NCBI GenBank assembly: GCA_030447865.1
Contig: JAUJOD010000001.1
Span: forward strand, 1,040,909 to 1,104,908
Direction: 5' to 3'
Length of the DNA stretch: 64,000 nt
Origin: Nocardioidaceae bacterium
GTDB lineage: Bacteria; Actinomycetota; Actinomycetes; Propionibacteriales; Nocardioidaceae
The notes under the pieces were generated by a model, which was not told the DNA's origin, searched no databases, and worked only from the letters and a program-made list of their open reading frames with translations. This document shows positions 10,304 through 19,008 of this stretch, piece by piece (the stretch's first letter is position 1; every line of letters starts with the position of its first letter). Both the position numbers and the translations under genes were made by a program.

Positions 10304-11429
10304 CGTGCTGCACCGGCTCCTCCCGTGGTGGCAGCGGGGGGAGGCCGTCGGCATGGGCACGGTCATTGCCACGTTCTCCTCCGCCCCCCGAGCGCCGGGT
10401 GCCGCCATGCTCGTCGGTCCCGGCGGCGAGGCCGTCGGCTCGGTCTCCGGCGGTTGCGTCGAGGGAGCCGTATACGAGCTGGCCCAGCAGGTGATCGAGG
10501 ATCGGCGGCCGGTCCTGCAGCGGTACGGCGTCAGCGACGACGACGCGTTCGCCGTCGGCCTCACCTGTGGGGGCATCATCGACATCTTCGTCGACGTGGT
10601 GGACCAACAGACCTTCCCCGAGCTGGCAGACGTGGCTGCCGACATCGAGTCGGGGCAACCTGTCGCTGTCGCGACCGTCGTCGCCCACCACGACGCAGAC
10701 CGAGTGGGACGCCGCCTGGTCATCCGGCCTCCAGACTCGGCGGTGCCGGTGACCGGGTCCCTCGGCTCCAGCCGCGCCGATGACGCCGTGACCGCCGACG
10801 CGAGGGGGTTGCTTGCCGCCGGCCGCAGCGAGACGCTTCACTATGGCCCCGACGGCCAACGGCGCGGCGAGGGCATGGCGGTGTTCGTATCGTCGTACGC
10901 TCCGAGGCCCCGGATGCTGGTGTTCGGCGCCATCGACTTCGCTGCGGCGGTGGCTCGCATCGGCTCGTTCCTGGGCTACCGAGTCACCGTGTGCGACGCC
11001 CGGCCGGTGTTCGCCACGGCGGCCCGCTTCCCGGAGGCCGACGAGGTCGTCGTCTCCAGGCCGAACAAGTATCTGGCAGCAGAGGTCGCCGCCGGGCGGA
11101 TCGACGGTCGCACGGTGCTCTGCGTTCTCACGCACGACCCGAAGTTCGACGTACCGGTCCTGGAGGTCGCGCTGCGGATCCCCGACGTCGCCTACATCGG
11201 CGCGATGGGGTCCCGCCGTACCCACGACGATCGGATGCAGCGCCTCAAGGAGGCGGGGTTGACGGGGCAGGAGCTGTCCCGGCTCTCGAGCCCGATCGGT
11301 CTCGACCTCGGCGCCCGCACACCGGAGGAGACGGCGGTGAGTATCGCTGCCGAGATCATTGCGTTGCGGTGGGGCGGCCGGGGCGACCGGCTCGCGCAGG
11401 TAGGCGGTCCCATCCACCATGACACCTGA
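10296..11429 (+). CDS. XdhC/CoxI family molybdenum-cofactor maturation protein
   Basis: 377 aa with the two-part XdhC architecture. The N-terminal XdhC_CoxI domain contains GSVSGGCVEGAVYE and LTCGGIIDIFVD with their conserved cysteines. The C-terminal Rossmann part contains MLVFGAIDFAAAVARIGSFL and YIGAMGSRRTHDDR. XdhC-type proteins bind molybdenum cofactor, support its sulfuration and deliver it to xanthine dehydrogenase-family enzymes. It overlaps the VWA gene by 8 bases. A 129-bp gap then precedes the structural genes, which could hold a second promoter. Confidence 0.9.
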   Translation: MRDVLHRLLPWWQRGEAVGMGTVIATFSSAPRAPGAAMLVGPGGEAVGSVSGGCVEGAVYELAQQVIEDRRPVLQRYGVSDDDAFAVGLTCGGIIDIFVDVVDQQTFPELADVAADIESGQPVAVATVVAHHDADRVGRRLVIRPPDSAVPVTGSLGSSRADDAVTADARGLLAAGRSETLHYGPDGQRRGEGMAVFVSSYAPRPRMLVFGAIDFAAAVARIGSFLGYRVTVCDARPVFATAARFPEADEVVVSRPNKYLAAEVAAGRIDGRTVLCVLTHDPKFDVPVLEVALRIPDVAYIGAMGSRRTHDDRMQRLKEAGLTGQELSRLSSPIGLDLGARTPEETAVSIAAEIIALRWGGRGDRLAQVGGPIHHDT

Positions 11430-11558
11430 CTTCGACTAAATGGCCAGGGGGTCTTGTGCTGGTCTCGGCCAGCAGGTTGTCTGTGACCTACAAGACCTTC
11501 CCGTTCCCGTCGCGCTGCTGCCGTCGGCTCTCGGGACACCTCTTTCGAAGGATGGCCG

Positions 11559-12049
<491 letters not shown>

Positions 12050-12053
<4 letters not shown>

Positions 12054-14554
12054 CAGTCACCGAGGAACGACCCGTCACCGAGGTCGGGAGCCCCCGGCGT
12101 CGCAAGGAGGACGGCAGGCTCGTCACCGGACGCACCCGGTGGACCGACAACATCTCCTTGCCGGGAATGCTGCACCTGGCGATGGTGCGCAGCCCGATGG
12201 CGCACGCGACGATCACCTCGATCGACGTCGAGGCCGCCAAGAGCTCACCGGGCGTCGTCGCCGTCTTCACCGGCGCGGACCTCGGGGACGAGCAGGGCAG
12301 CCTCCCGTGCGCGTGGCCGATCACCGCGGACCAGAAGGCTCCGCCACACCCCTCCATCGCCGTCGACACCGTGAACTTCGCCGGCGAGATCGTGGCGTGC
12401 ATCGTGGCCCGATCGGCCGTCGCAGCCAAGGACGCCGTCGAGCTCGTGGACCTGGAGTACGACGAGCTGCCCGTCGTTGTCGAGATGGCGGCTGCGGCTG
12501 AAGGTGGGAACCTCACGCATCCAGACCTCGGCACCAACGTGTCCGCCACGTGGGTGTTCGACTCGGCGGAGGCGGGGACCGGTGGCAACGTCGAGGACGC
12601 GATCCGAGACGCCGAGGTCCTGGTCGAGCGCACCTTCCGCCAGCAGCGGCTGATACCGGCGTTCATGGAGCCGCGTTCGGTGGTGTGCGATCCCACCGGC
12701 GAGCAGACGACCCTGTGGTCGGCCACCCAGATCCCGCACATTCTGAAGCTGATGCTGGCGCTGACCTGCGGTATCTCTGAGTCCAAGCTTCGCGTCATTG
12801 CCCCCGACGTGGGTGGTGGCTTCGGTGGGAAGCTGCAGGTGACCCCAGAGGAGGTCATCACCCTCGTTGTGTCGCGGCGTCTCGGCAAGCCCTGCAAGTA
12901 CACCGAGACCCGCAGCGAGTCCCTGCTCGCCGGCCATCATGGCCGCGACCAGATCCAGACGCTGACGCTGTCGGCGACTCGGGACGGCATCGTCACCGGG
13001 CTGAAGGTGGACCTGCTGGCCGACATGGGTGCCTACCTGGGGTTGGTCACACCGGGTGTCCCGATCCTCGGCGCGTTCATGTACAACGCGATCTACAAGT
13101 TCCCGGCGTACCGGTTCGAGTGCCGCAACATCTTCACCAACAAGAACTGGACGGACGCCTACCGCGGCGCCGGACGACCCGAGGCGACGTTCGCCATCGA
13201 ACGGTTGATGGACGAGCTCGCCGTCGAGATCGGGGTCGACCCGCTGGAGATCCGCGAGCGCAACTGGATCAAGCACGAGGAGTTCCCGTTCTCCACCGTC
13301 GCGGGGCTCGAGTACGACACCGGCAACTACGAGGCCGCGACTGCCCGCGCCAAGGAGCTCTTCGGGTACGACGCCCTGCGCGCCGAGCAGCGCGAGCGCC
13401 GCGAGAGCGGTGACCCCGTGCAGCTCGGGATCGGCGTCTCGACGTTCACGGAGATGTGCGGCCTTGCTCCCTCCCGGGTTCTTGGTGCTTTGTCGTACGG
13501 CGCAGGCGGCTGGGAGCACGCGTCGATCCGGATGCTGCCGAGCGGGAAGGTCGAGGTCATCACCGGGTCGAGTGGCCACGGCCAAGGACACGAGACCGCC
13601 TGGAGCCAGATCGTGGCCGACCGCCTCGGGGTGGCGTTCGACGACGTCGAGGTGCTGCATGGAGACACCCAGATTTCGGCCCGTGGCCTGGACACGTACG
13701 GTTCGCGCTCCCTGACGGTCGGCGGCATGGCGGTGGTGGCGGCGGCCGACAAGGTGATCGAGAAGGCACGGCCGATCGCCGCGCACCTCCTCGAGGCGAA
13801 CGCCGACGACCTGGAGTTCACGGGCGGCAAGTTCAACGTCAGGGGGACCGACTCGAGCATCGGGATCGGCGATCTCGCACTCGCCGTGTTCGCCGCGCAT
13901 AACATGCCCGACGGAGTCGAGCCGTCCCTCGACGCCGAGGCCACGTTCGACCCGGAGAACTTCTCGTTCCCGCACGGCACGCATCTGTGCGCCGTCGAAG
14001 TCGACACCGAGACAGGAGAGACGAAGATCCGTAGCTATGTCTGCGTCGACGACATTGGCAAGGTCGTCAACCCGCTCATCGTCGAGGGGCAGGTGCACGG
14101 AGGACTCGTCCAGGGCATCGCACAGGCGCTGTGGGAGGAGGCGGTCTACGACGACTCGGGGACGCTCGTGACCGGGTCCTTCGTCGACTATCTCGTCCCG
14201 AGTGCCGCCGACCTGCCGCACTTCACCACCGACCGCACGGAGTCGCCGTCGTCGACGAACGCGCTGGGGGTCAAAGGAGTTGGCGAGGCGGGCACGATCG
14301 CGTCGACGCCAGCGGTCGTCAATGCCGTCGTCGACGCGCTGCGTCACCTTGGAGTCCGCGACATCGAGATGCCGTGCTCACCGCACAGGGTGTGGTCGGC
14401 GCTCCAACATCTCGACGGCGATGGGAGCTCTTCCGGGGCGGACACACCGACCGAGAAGACGTATGTCGCCGACGACGCCGACCCCTCGCACAACGCGCAG
14501 CTCAGCGGCGAAGATGCTGGCCGTGCAGCGGCTGACCACGGAGGGCTCGGATGA
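12050..14554 (+). CDS. coxL: Form II CO dehydrogenase-like molybdenum large subunit
   Basis: 834 aa from ATG at 12050, which overlaps the coxS stop behind AGGAGG. The frame is open upstream only because it shadows coxS. It is the molybdopterin-binding subunit of the xanthine-oxidase superfamily: [22 protein letters not shown], and the catalytic-glutamate region [10 protein letters not shown] near the C terminus. The active-site loop reads AYRGAGR at residues 370-376. True aerobic CO dehydrogenases (form I) carry AYRCSFR there, with the copper-binding cysteine. This protein lacks that cysteine and belongs to form II, whose CO activity is doubtful and whose substrate is usually unknown. The C-terminal 40 residues are a low-complexity acidic tail. 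Confidence 0.92.
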
Positions 14555-15405
14555 TTCCCGTAGCGTTCGACTACACCGCTCCTAGCTCCGTCGCGGATGC
14601 CGTCAGCGCGCTCGGGTCCGACAGCGAGGAGATCAAGGTGCTGGCCGGCGGCCAGAGCCTGATCCCGGTGTTGCGACTCCGGCTGGCCGCCCCCACACTG
14701 CTCGTGGACATCGGCCGGATTCCCGAGCTGCGTGGGATCACCGACGAGGGGGACGCCCTGGTCATCGGAGCGATGACCACCCATGCGGAGGTGGCCGACA
14801 GCGACCTCGTCAAGGAGCATGCGGGAGTGCTGGCGAAGGCGACCGAGGCGGTTGCCGACCCGCAGGTCCGACACCGGGGCACGCTTGGGGGTTCGCTGGT
14901 CCACGCCGACCCGGCTGGTGACCTGCCGGCCCCGATCCTGGCGCTGGACGCCGAGCTGGTCATCGCCGGCGCCGATGGTGAGCGGACGGTCCCTGCGGCG
15001 AACTTCTTCCACGACATGTTCGCCACCGCCGTCGGCGACCGGGAGATCCTCACGAAGGTGCGGATACCCAAGCACACCGGTTGGGGGGCGCACTACGAGA
15101 AGTTCACCCGGGTAGCGCAGCAGTGGTCCATTGTGGCCGTCGCCGCTACGGTCAAGGTGGACGGCGGATCGATCTCTGCGGCCAAGGTGGCCCTCACCAA
15201 CATGGGGGCGACGCCGATCCGGGCGACCGGGGTCGAGCAGGCGCTGCTGGGGAGGGCTGCCGCCGGTGACACGGTGAAGCAGGCAGCGAGCTCAGCGGCG
15301 GAGGGGACGAACCCGCCGACCGACACCAACGGTGACGCGTCGTATCGTCGCCACCTGGCCAACGTGTTGACTGGCCGCGCGGTGCTGGCCGCGGCTGCCA
15401 ACTGA
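14551..15405 (+). CDS. coxM: CO dehydrogenase-like medium subunit, FAD-binding
   Basis: 284 aa, the normal CoxM size. FAD-binding signatures are LAGGQSLIPVL near residue 33 and RHRGTLGGSLVHADPAGDLP around residues 108-128. A C-terminal CO_deh_flav_C segment follows. It hands electrons from the iron-sulfur subunit to the electron acceptor or respiratory chain. The ATG overlaps the coxL stop (ATGA), so the three structural genes are coupled. Confidence 0.95.
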   Translation: MIPVAFDYTAPSSVADAVSALGSDSEEIKVLAGGQSLIPVLRLRLAAPTLLVDIGRIPELRGITDEGDALVIGAMTTHAEVADSDLVKEHAGVLAKATEAVADPQVRHRGTLGGSLVHADPAGDLPAPILALDAELVIAGADGERTVPAANFFHDMFATAVGDREILTKVRIPKHTGWGAHYEKFTRVAQQWSIVAVAATVKVDGGSISAAKVALTNMGATPIRATGVEQALLGRAAAGDTVKQAASSAAEGTNPPTDTNGDASYRRHLANVLTGRAVLAAAAN

Positions 15406-15443
15406 GCTTTCACCGTCGTACTGCGGCAAGGGGTCCCCACCTG

Positions 15444-16064
15444 ATGGAACTGACGCACCGTTTCACCGTGTCGGTGCCGATCGAGGAGGCGTGGTCGGTG
15501 TTCAACGACCTCGAGCGGATCGCGCCCTGCTTCCCTGGAGCGGCGCTGACGTCGTACGACGGTGAGCGGTTCGAAGGGTTGTGCAAGGTGAAGCTGGGGC
15601 CGATCTCGTTGCAGTACACCGGCTCTGGGCACTTCGTCGAACGCGACCTCGATGCCAAGCGGGCGGTGGTCAAGGCGAAGGGCAAGGACAAGCGAGGCAA
15701 CGGGACCGCCGCCGCGGCGGTCACGGCGCAGCTCACCACCACCGACGAGGGCACGACCGCTGTCGAGGTCAAGACCGATCTCACCATCACGGGCCGACCG
15801 GCTCAGTTCGGCCGCGGCGTGATGCAGGACGTCAGTGACCGGTTGCTCGCCCAGTTCAGCGCCTGTGTGGAGGACCAGCTGGGGTCGGCCACTTCCGTCG
15901 AGGCCGCCGACCAGCCCGAGCCAGCCGCTGCAAGCGACGAGGCTGACGTGGCCCAGCTCGACCTCGGCTCCGCGGTCGTTCCAATCCTGGCGCGCCGTTA
16001 TGCGCCCGCGGTGCTGGCGGTGCTGGCGGTGCTTGTCGTCAGGAGGCTGGTGGGGCGACGGTAG
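15444..16064 (+). CDS. coxG: CoxG-like SRPBCC membrane-anchoring protein
   Basis: 206 aa. The first ~145 residues form a START/SRPBCC domain (MELTHRFTVSVPIEEAWSVF, then FPGAAL), matching the carbon-monoxide dehydrogenase subunit G family. An Ala/Glu linker follows, then a C-terminal hydrophobic helix with basic ends (about residues 178-206). CoxG recruits CO dehydrogenase to the cytoplasmic membrane. It follows coxM by 38 bases in the same direction. Its last 26 bases overlap the end of the convergent downstream gene. Confidence 0.88.
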   Translation: MELTHRFTVSVPIEEAWSVFNDLERIAPCFPGAALTSYDGERFEGLCKVKLGPISLQYTGSGHFVERDLDAKRAVVKAKGKDKRGNGTAAAAVTAQLTTTDEGTTAVEVKTDLTITGRPAQFGRGVMQDVSDRLLAQFSACVEDQLGSATSVEAADQPEPAAASDEADVAQLDLGSAVVPILARRYAPAVLAVLAVLVVRRLVGRR

Positions 16065-16404
16065 CCAGCCGGCCCAAGGCGGCAACCACAGTGCCCGACT
16101 CCGAGCACACCCAGTGCGGGTCGGGGCCGAGCTCCGGCTCGATCGACAGGCTGTGCTCGACAGGGTTGGCGCAGCCGATGCACAGCGGCCAGCGGCGCGA
16201 CTCGTCGAAGAGCGCGTCCTGCACGTCCTGGGCGACCAGCCCGTCGACGTACGCCGCGCCTTGCTGCCACTGAGCCAGCCACCAGCGACGCCTAGCCAGG
16301 CAGTCCTCGACAACTGACACGGTGTGCGCGTCAGCGAGGCCGTGGGCGGCGAGGTCGTTCAGCACACGCGCTCGCGCGGCTAGCAGCGGGTCTCCCGTCG
16401 ACAT
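16039..16404 (-). CDS. Conserved hypothetical protein with a CxxC pair
   Basis: 121 aa from ATG at 16404 (MSTGDPLLAARARVL); an ATG three codons upstream is also possible. It is mostly helical at first, with an Arg/Trp patch (CLARRRWWLAQW). The C-terminal part resembles a small treble-clef or zinc-ribbon-like region with CIGCANP and a later WVCSESG. No function is known to me. It overlaps the end of coxG tail to tail and is divergent from cutC with a 27-bp gap. Confidence 0.7.
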   Translation of the reverse strand: MSTGDPLLAARARVLNDLAAHGLADAHTVSVVEDCLARRRWWLAQWQQGAAYVDGLVAQDVQDALFDESRRWPLCIGCANPVEHSLSIEPELGPDPHWVCSESGTVVAALGRLATVAPPAS

Positions 16405-16431
16405 GCCCTCCATCCTGGCAGGCTTGAGCCC

Positions 16432-17178
16432 GTGACAACGGACCCGCGCAGTCGGGCGCTCATCGAGGTGGTGGCCCTGCACCCCACCGACGCCGAGCGG
16501 GCCGAAGCCGGCGGTGCTGATCGGCTGCACGTCTGTGTGGTCGACGGCGACCAGGCGCGCTCGGTCGAGCCGGGTGCGGTCAGCGCGATCGTGCGGGCGA
16601 CGGCGCTGCCCGTGCGCGTGACGCTGCGGCTGTCTCCCGGCTTCTCCACCATGGGCGGGGAGTTCGCCCGCCTTCGCGGCCTGGTCAGCGACTACCTCTC
16701 GGTCGGCGTCGAGGGATTCGCCTTCGGCTTCCTGACCGCCGACCTCGACGTCGACGTCGAGGTGTGCGGCGAGCTCGCCGACGCGCTGATCGGGGTGCCG
16801 TGGACGTTCGACCGGACCTTCGACTCGGCCCTGCAGGCGCGTACGGCGTGGCGGGCTGTCCGGTCGCTGCCGGGCTTGGACGCCGTACACACCTCGGGGG
16901 CAGCGCTGGGCATGCACACCGGTTTCGACGACCTCGTCGAGATGGCGGCGGCTGACCCGGAGTTCGCTGCGGTCGCGATGGCTTCGGACGGTGTGCGACC
17001 GGAGCACGTGCCGTGGCTGGCGCGGGCTGGCGTGCACATGCTGCACCTCGGCAGCGCGGTGCGACCGGGGGGTTCCTGGGCGAAGTCGTACGTCGACGAC
17101 GGGTTCGTGCGCTCGTGGCGGCTGCTGCTCGACGACTCCGTCGGCCGAGTGACCCGGCAGGCGGCCGACGCTGGATAG
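16432..17178 (+). CDS. cutC: CutC family protein
   Basis: 248 aa, the usual size of this TIM-barrel family. CutC-type segments are GGADRLHVCVVDGD, GVEGFAFGFLTADLDVD, WTFDRTFDSA and LDAVHTSGAALGM. CutC was linked to copper homeostasis in E. coli, but its biochemical role is still unsettled. Here the canonical glutamate of ADRIELC is replaced by H-V (ADRLHVC), and the histidine of TFHRAFD by aspartate (TFDRTFD), so metal binding may differ. The start is GTG at 16432. Confidence 0.8.
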   Translation: MTTDPRSRALIEVVALHPTDAERAEAGGADRLHVCVVDGDQARSVEPGAVSAIVRATALPVRVTLRLSPGFSTMGGEFARLRGLVSDYLSVGVEGFAFGFLTADLDVDVEVCGELADALIGVPWTFDRTFDSALQARTAWRAVRSLPGLDAVHTSGAALGMHTGFDDLVEMAAADPEFAAVAMASDGVRPEHVPWLARAGVHMLHLGSAVRPGGSWAKSYVDDGFVRSWRLLLDDSVGRVTRQAADAG

Positions 17179-17281
17179 GGCGGGCACGTGCTCGCTTGAG
17201 GGGGACTCGCCGCGATCGGCGCTGCTGCGGCCGTCCCGGCTGGCTTCCGGTGACCGGGTCGCTGTCGTCGCCACCGCCGGG

Positions 17282-18139
17282 GTGGTGCCGCCGCTGCGAC
17301 TAGAGGCCGGCGTGGCCCGCCTGCAGAGCTGGGGCTTTGACGTCGAGGTAAGCGCGCACGTACTCGACGTCGACCCGCGGCTGCCCTACCTCGCTGGCAT
17401 TGACGCCGACCGGGCGGCGGACTTCACGGCGGCGTGGACCGGCCCTGAGGTCGCCGCGGTGATGCTCGCCCGCGGCGGATATGGGACCGCGCGCCTCCTC
17501 GAGCTACTCGACTGGGATCTGCTGGCGGCGGCCGGTCCCAAGGTGCTGGTCGGGTTCTCCGACGGCACCGCCCTGCACCAGACCGTCGCGGCCCGGCTCG
17601 GGCTGGTGACCCTGCACTCGCACGTCGTCACCTCGCTCGGCAGCGCAACCGAGGACAGTGCAGAGGCGCTGCGGATGCTGCTGATGGAGCCGGAGTCGGT
17701 TACGGACCTGCTAGCCGGCAGCTCGGCGGTCACCGTGACGCCCGGGCGGTCGGTGGGGGTGCTGGTCGGAGGGAACCTTGCCCTGCTTGCTTCACAGGTC
17801 GGTACGCCGGGTTGGCGCCCGCCCGAGAACGCCATCGTGCTGCTCGAGGACGTGCTCGAGACGCCGTACCGCATCGACCGGATGCTGACCCAGCTGCTGC
17901 GGGCCGGGTGGTTCGACGGCGCCACGGGTGTGGTGCTCGGAGCGTTCACCGAGTGCGGGGACGCCGCGCTGGTCGAGGCGGTGCTGGCCGACCGGCTCCG
18001 CCCACTCGGCGTACCGATCGTTGCTGGACTGGACTTCGGGCATACCGACAGCAGCGTCACGGTCCCGCTCGGCGTCCAGGCGCGCCTCGACGCGACCCGC
18101 CTCTCTCTTGTGCTCGACGAGCCAGCACTGTCCGGTTGA
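17282..18139 (+). CDS. S66 family LD-carboxypeptidase-like protein; true start upstream of the first usable start codon
   Basis: Catalytic elements of S66 peptidases (LdcA/MccF) are visible: the nucleophile in VLVGFSDGTALH, the glutamate in VLLEDVLETP and the histidine in LDFGHTDSS. The family cleaves the L,D-bond of murein tetrapeptides or detoxifies microcin-like compounds. GTG at 17282 is the first standard start in frame. However, homology clearly runs upstream: the open frame from 17153 reads LLRPSRLASGDRVAVVATAG just before it, the normal N-terminal strand of this family. No ATG, GTG or TTG exists in that stretch, only CTG codons at 17171, 17222, 17225 and 17240. The real protein is probably about 20 residues longer, starting at a CTG or interrupted by a sequence error. 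Confidence 0.8.
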   Translation: MVPPLRLEAGVARLQSWGFDVEVSAHVLDVDPRLPYLAGIDADRAADFTAAWTGPEVAAVMLARGGYGTARLLELLDWDLLAAAGPKVLVGFSDGTALHQTVAARLGLVTLHSHVVTSLGSATEDSAEALRMLLMEPESVTDLLAGSSAVTVTPGRSVGVLVGGNLALLASQVGTPGWRPPENAIVLLEDVLETPYRIDRMLTQLLRAGWFDGATGVVLGAFTECGDAALVEAVLADRLRPLGVPIVAGLDFGHTDSSVTVPLGVQARLDATRLSLVLDEPALSG

Positions 18140-18153
18140 CTACTGTTGGGCAC

Positions 18154-19002
18154 ATGACCGAGACGACCGCCTACCCGCCGAACTGGTACCCCGACCCCTG
18201 GGGCCGTCACGAACACCGGTACTTCGACGGGACCACCTGGACCGACCACGTGGCCAGCCATGGGCGCCAGGCCGTGGACCCACCGGGCGGCGATGCGCGC
18301 GTGCCGACGGTGAACCGGGCGACGGAGAAGATCCAACGCGACGTCGCCAAGGCAGGGGCGCAGACGGCGGGATTTCAAGGCGGCGGATCGCTGTTCACCG
18401 AGCCGGTCCTGGTCGTCAACCAGAAGGCGAAGCTGATCGAGATCAACCAGGAGTTCGCGGTCTATGACCAGGCGGGCCGCCAGATCGGCGCGGTGCGCCA
18501 GGTCGGCCAGAGCGCGGCGAAGAAGGTCATGCGCTTCGTCGCCGACGTCGACCAGTTCATGACGCACAAGTATCAGGTGGTCGACAGCTCCGGCCGTGTA
18601 GTGCTGGCCCTGACCCGGCCGCGCAAGTTCATGAGGTCGCGGCTCATCGTCGAGGCGGGCAACGGCCAAGAGCTCGGTCAGATCGTGCAGCAGAACGTCA
18701 TCGGCAAGATCCGGTTCTCGTTGGAGGCGGGCGGGCAGCAGGTCGGGTCGTTGAACGGCGAGAACTGGCGGGCCTGGAACTTCAACGTCCAGGACGCGTC
18801 CGGACGGGAGGTCGCCCGGATCACCAAGACGTGGGAGGGGCTGGCGAAGACGATGTTCACCCAGGCCGACAACTACGTCGTCCAGATTCACGAGCCGCTT
18901 CCTCAGCCGCTGCACAGCCTGGTGGTTGCCTCCGCCCTCGGGATCGACACCGCCTTGAAGCAGGACCAGCGGGGCCTCAACGCCGGCGGCGTCTTCGGCT
19001 AG
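18154..19002 (+). CDS. DUF2510 plus scramblase/LURP-one-related domain protein
   Basis: 282 aa from ATG at 18154. The first ~45 residues are a DUF2510 module (PPNWYPDPWGRHEHRYFDGTTWT), a short Trp-rich domain common at the ends of actinobacterial membrane-associated proteins. After a linker, residues ~75-265 fit the phospholipid-scramblase-related/LURP-one fold (LVVNQKAKLIEINQEFAVYD, then IGKIRFSLEAGGQQVG). There is no obvious transmembrane helix except a weak one near LHSLVVASALGID. The function is unknown; a lipid- or membrane-surface role is inferred from the fold only. Confidence 0.75.
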   Translation: MTETTAYPPNWYPDPWGRHEHRYFDGTTWTDHVASHGRQAVDPPGGDARVPTVNRATEKIQRDVAKAGAQTAGFQGGGSLFTEPVLVVNQKAKLIEINQEFAVYDQAGRQIGAVRQVGQSAAKKVMRFVADVDQFMTHKYQVVDSSGRVVLALTRPRKFMRSRLIVEAGNGQELGQIVQQNVIGKIRFSLEAGGQQVGSLNGENWRAWNFNVQDASGREVARITKTWEGLAKTMFTQADNYVVQIHEPLPQPLHSLVVASALGIDTALKQDQRGLNAGGVFG

Positions 19003-19008
19003 GGCCGA

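Noticed and set aside
12245-14347. 700-codon open frame on the minus strand
   Set aside because: It mirrors coxL exactly. High-GC genes leave long open antisense frames, and the translation is Arg/Val/Gly-rich with no family motif.
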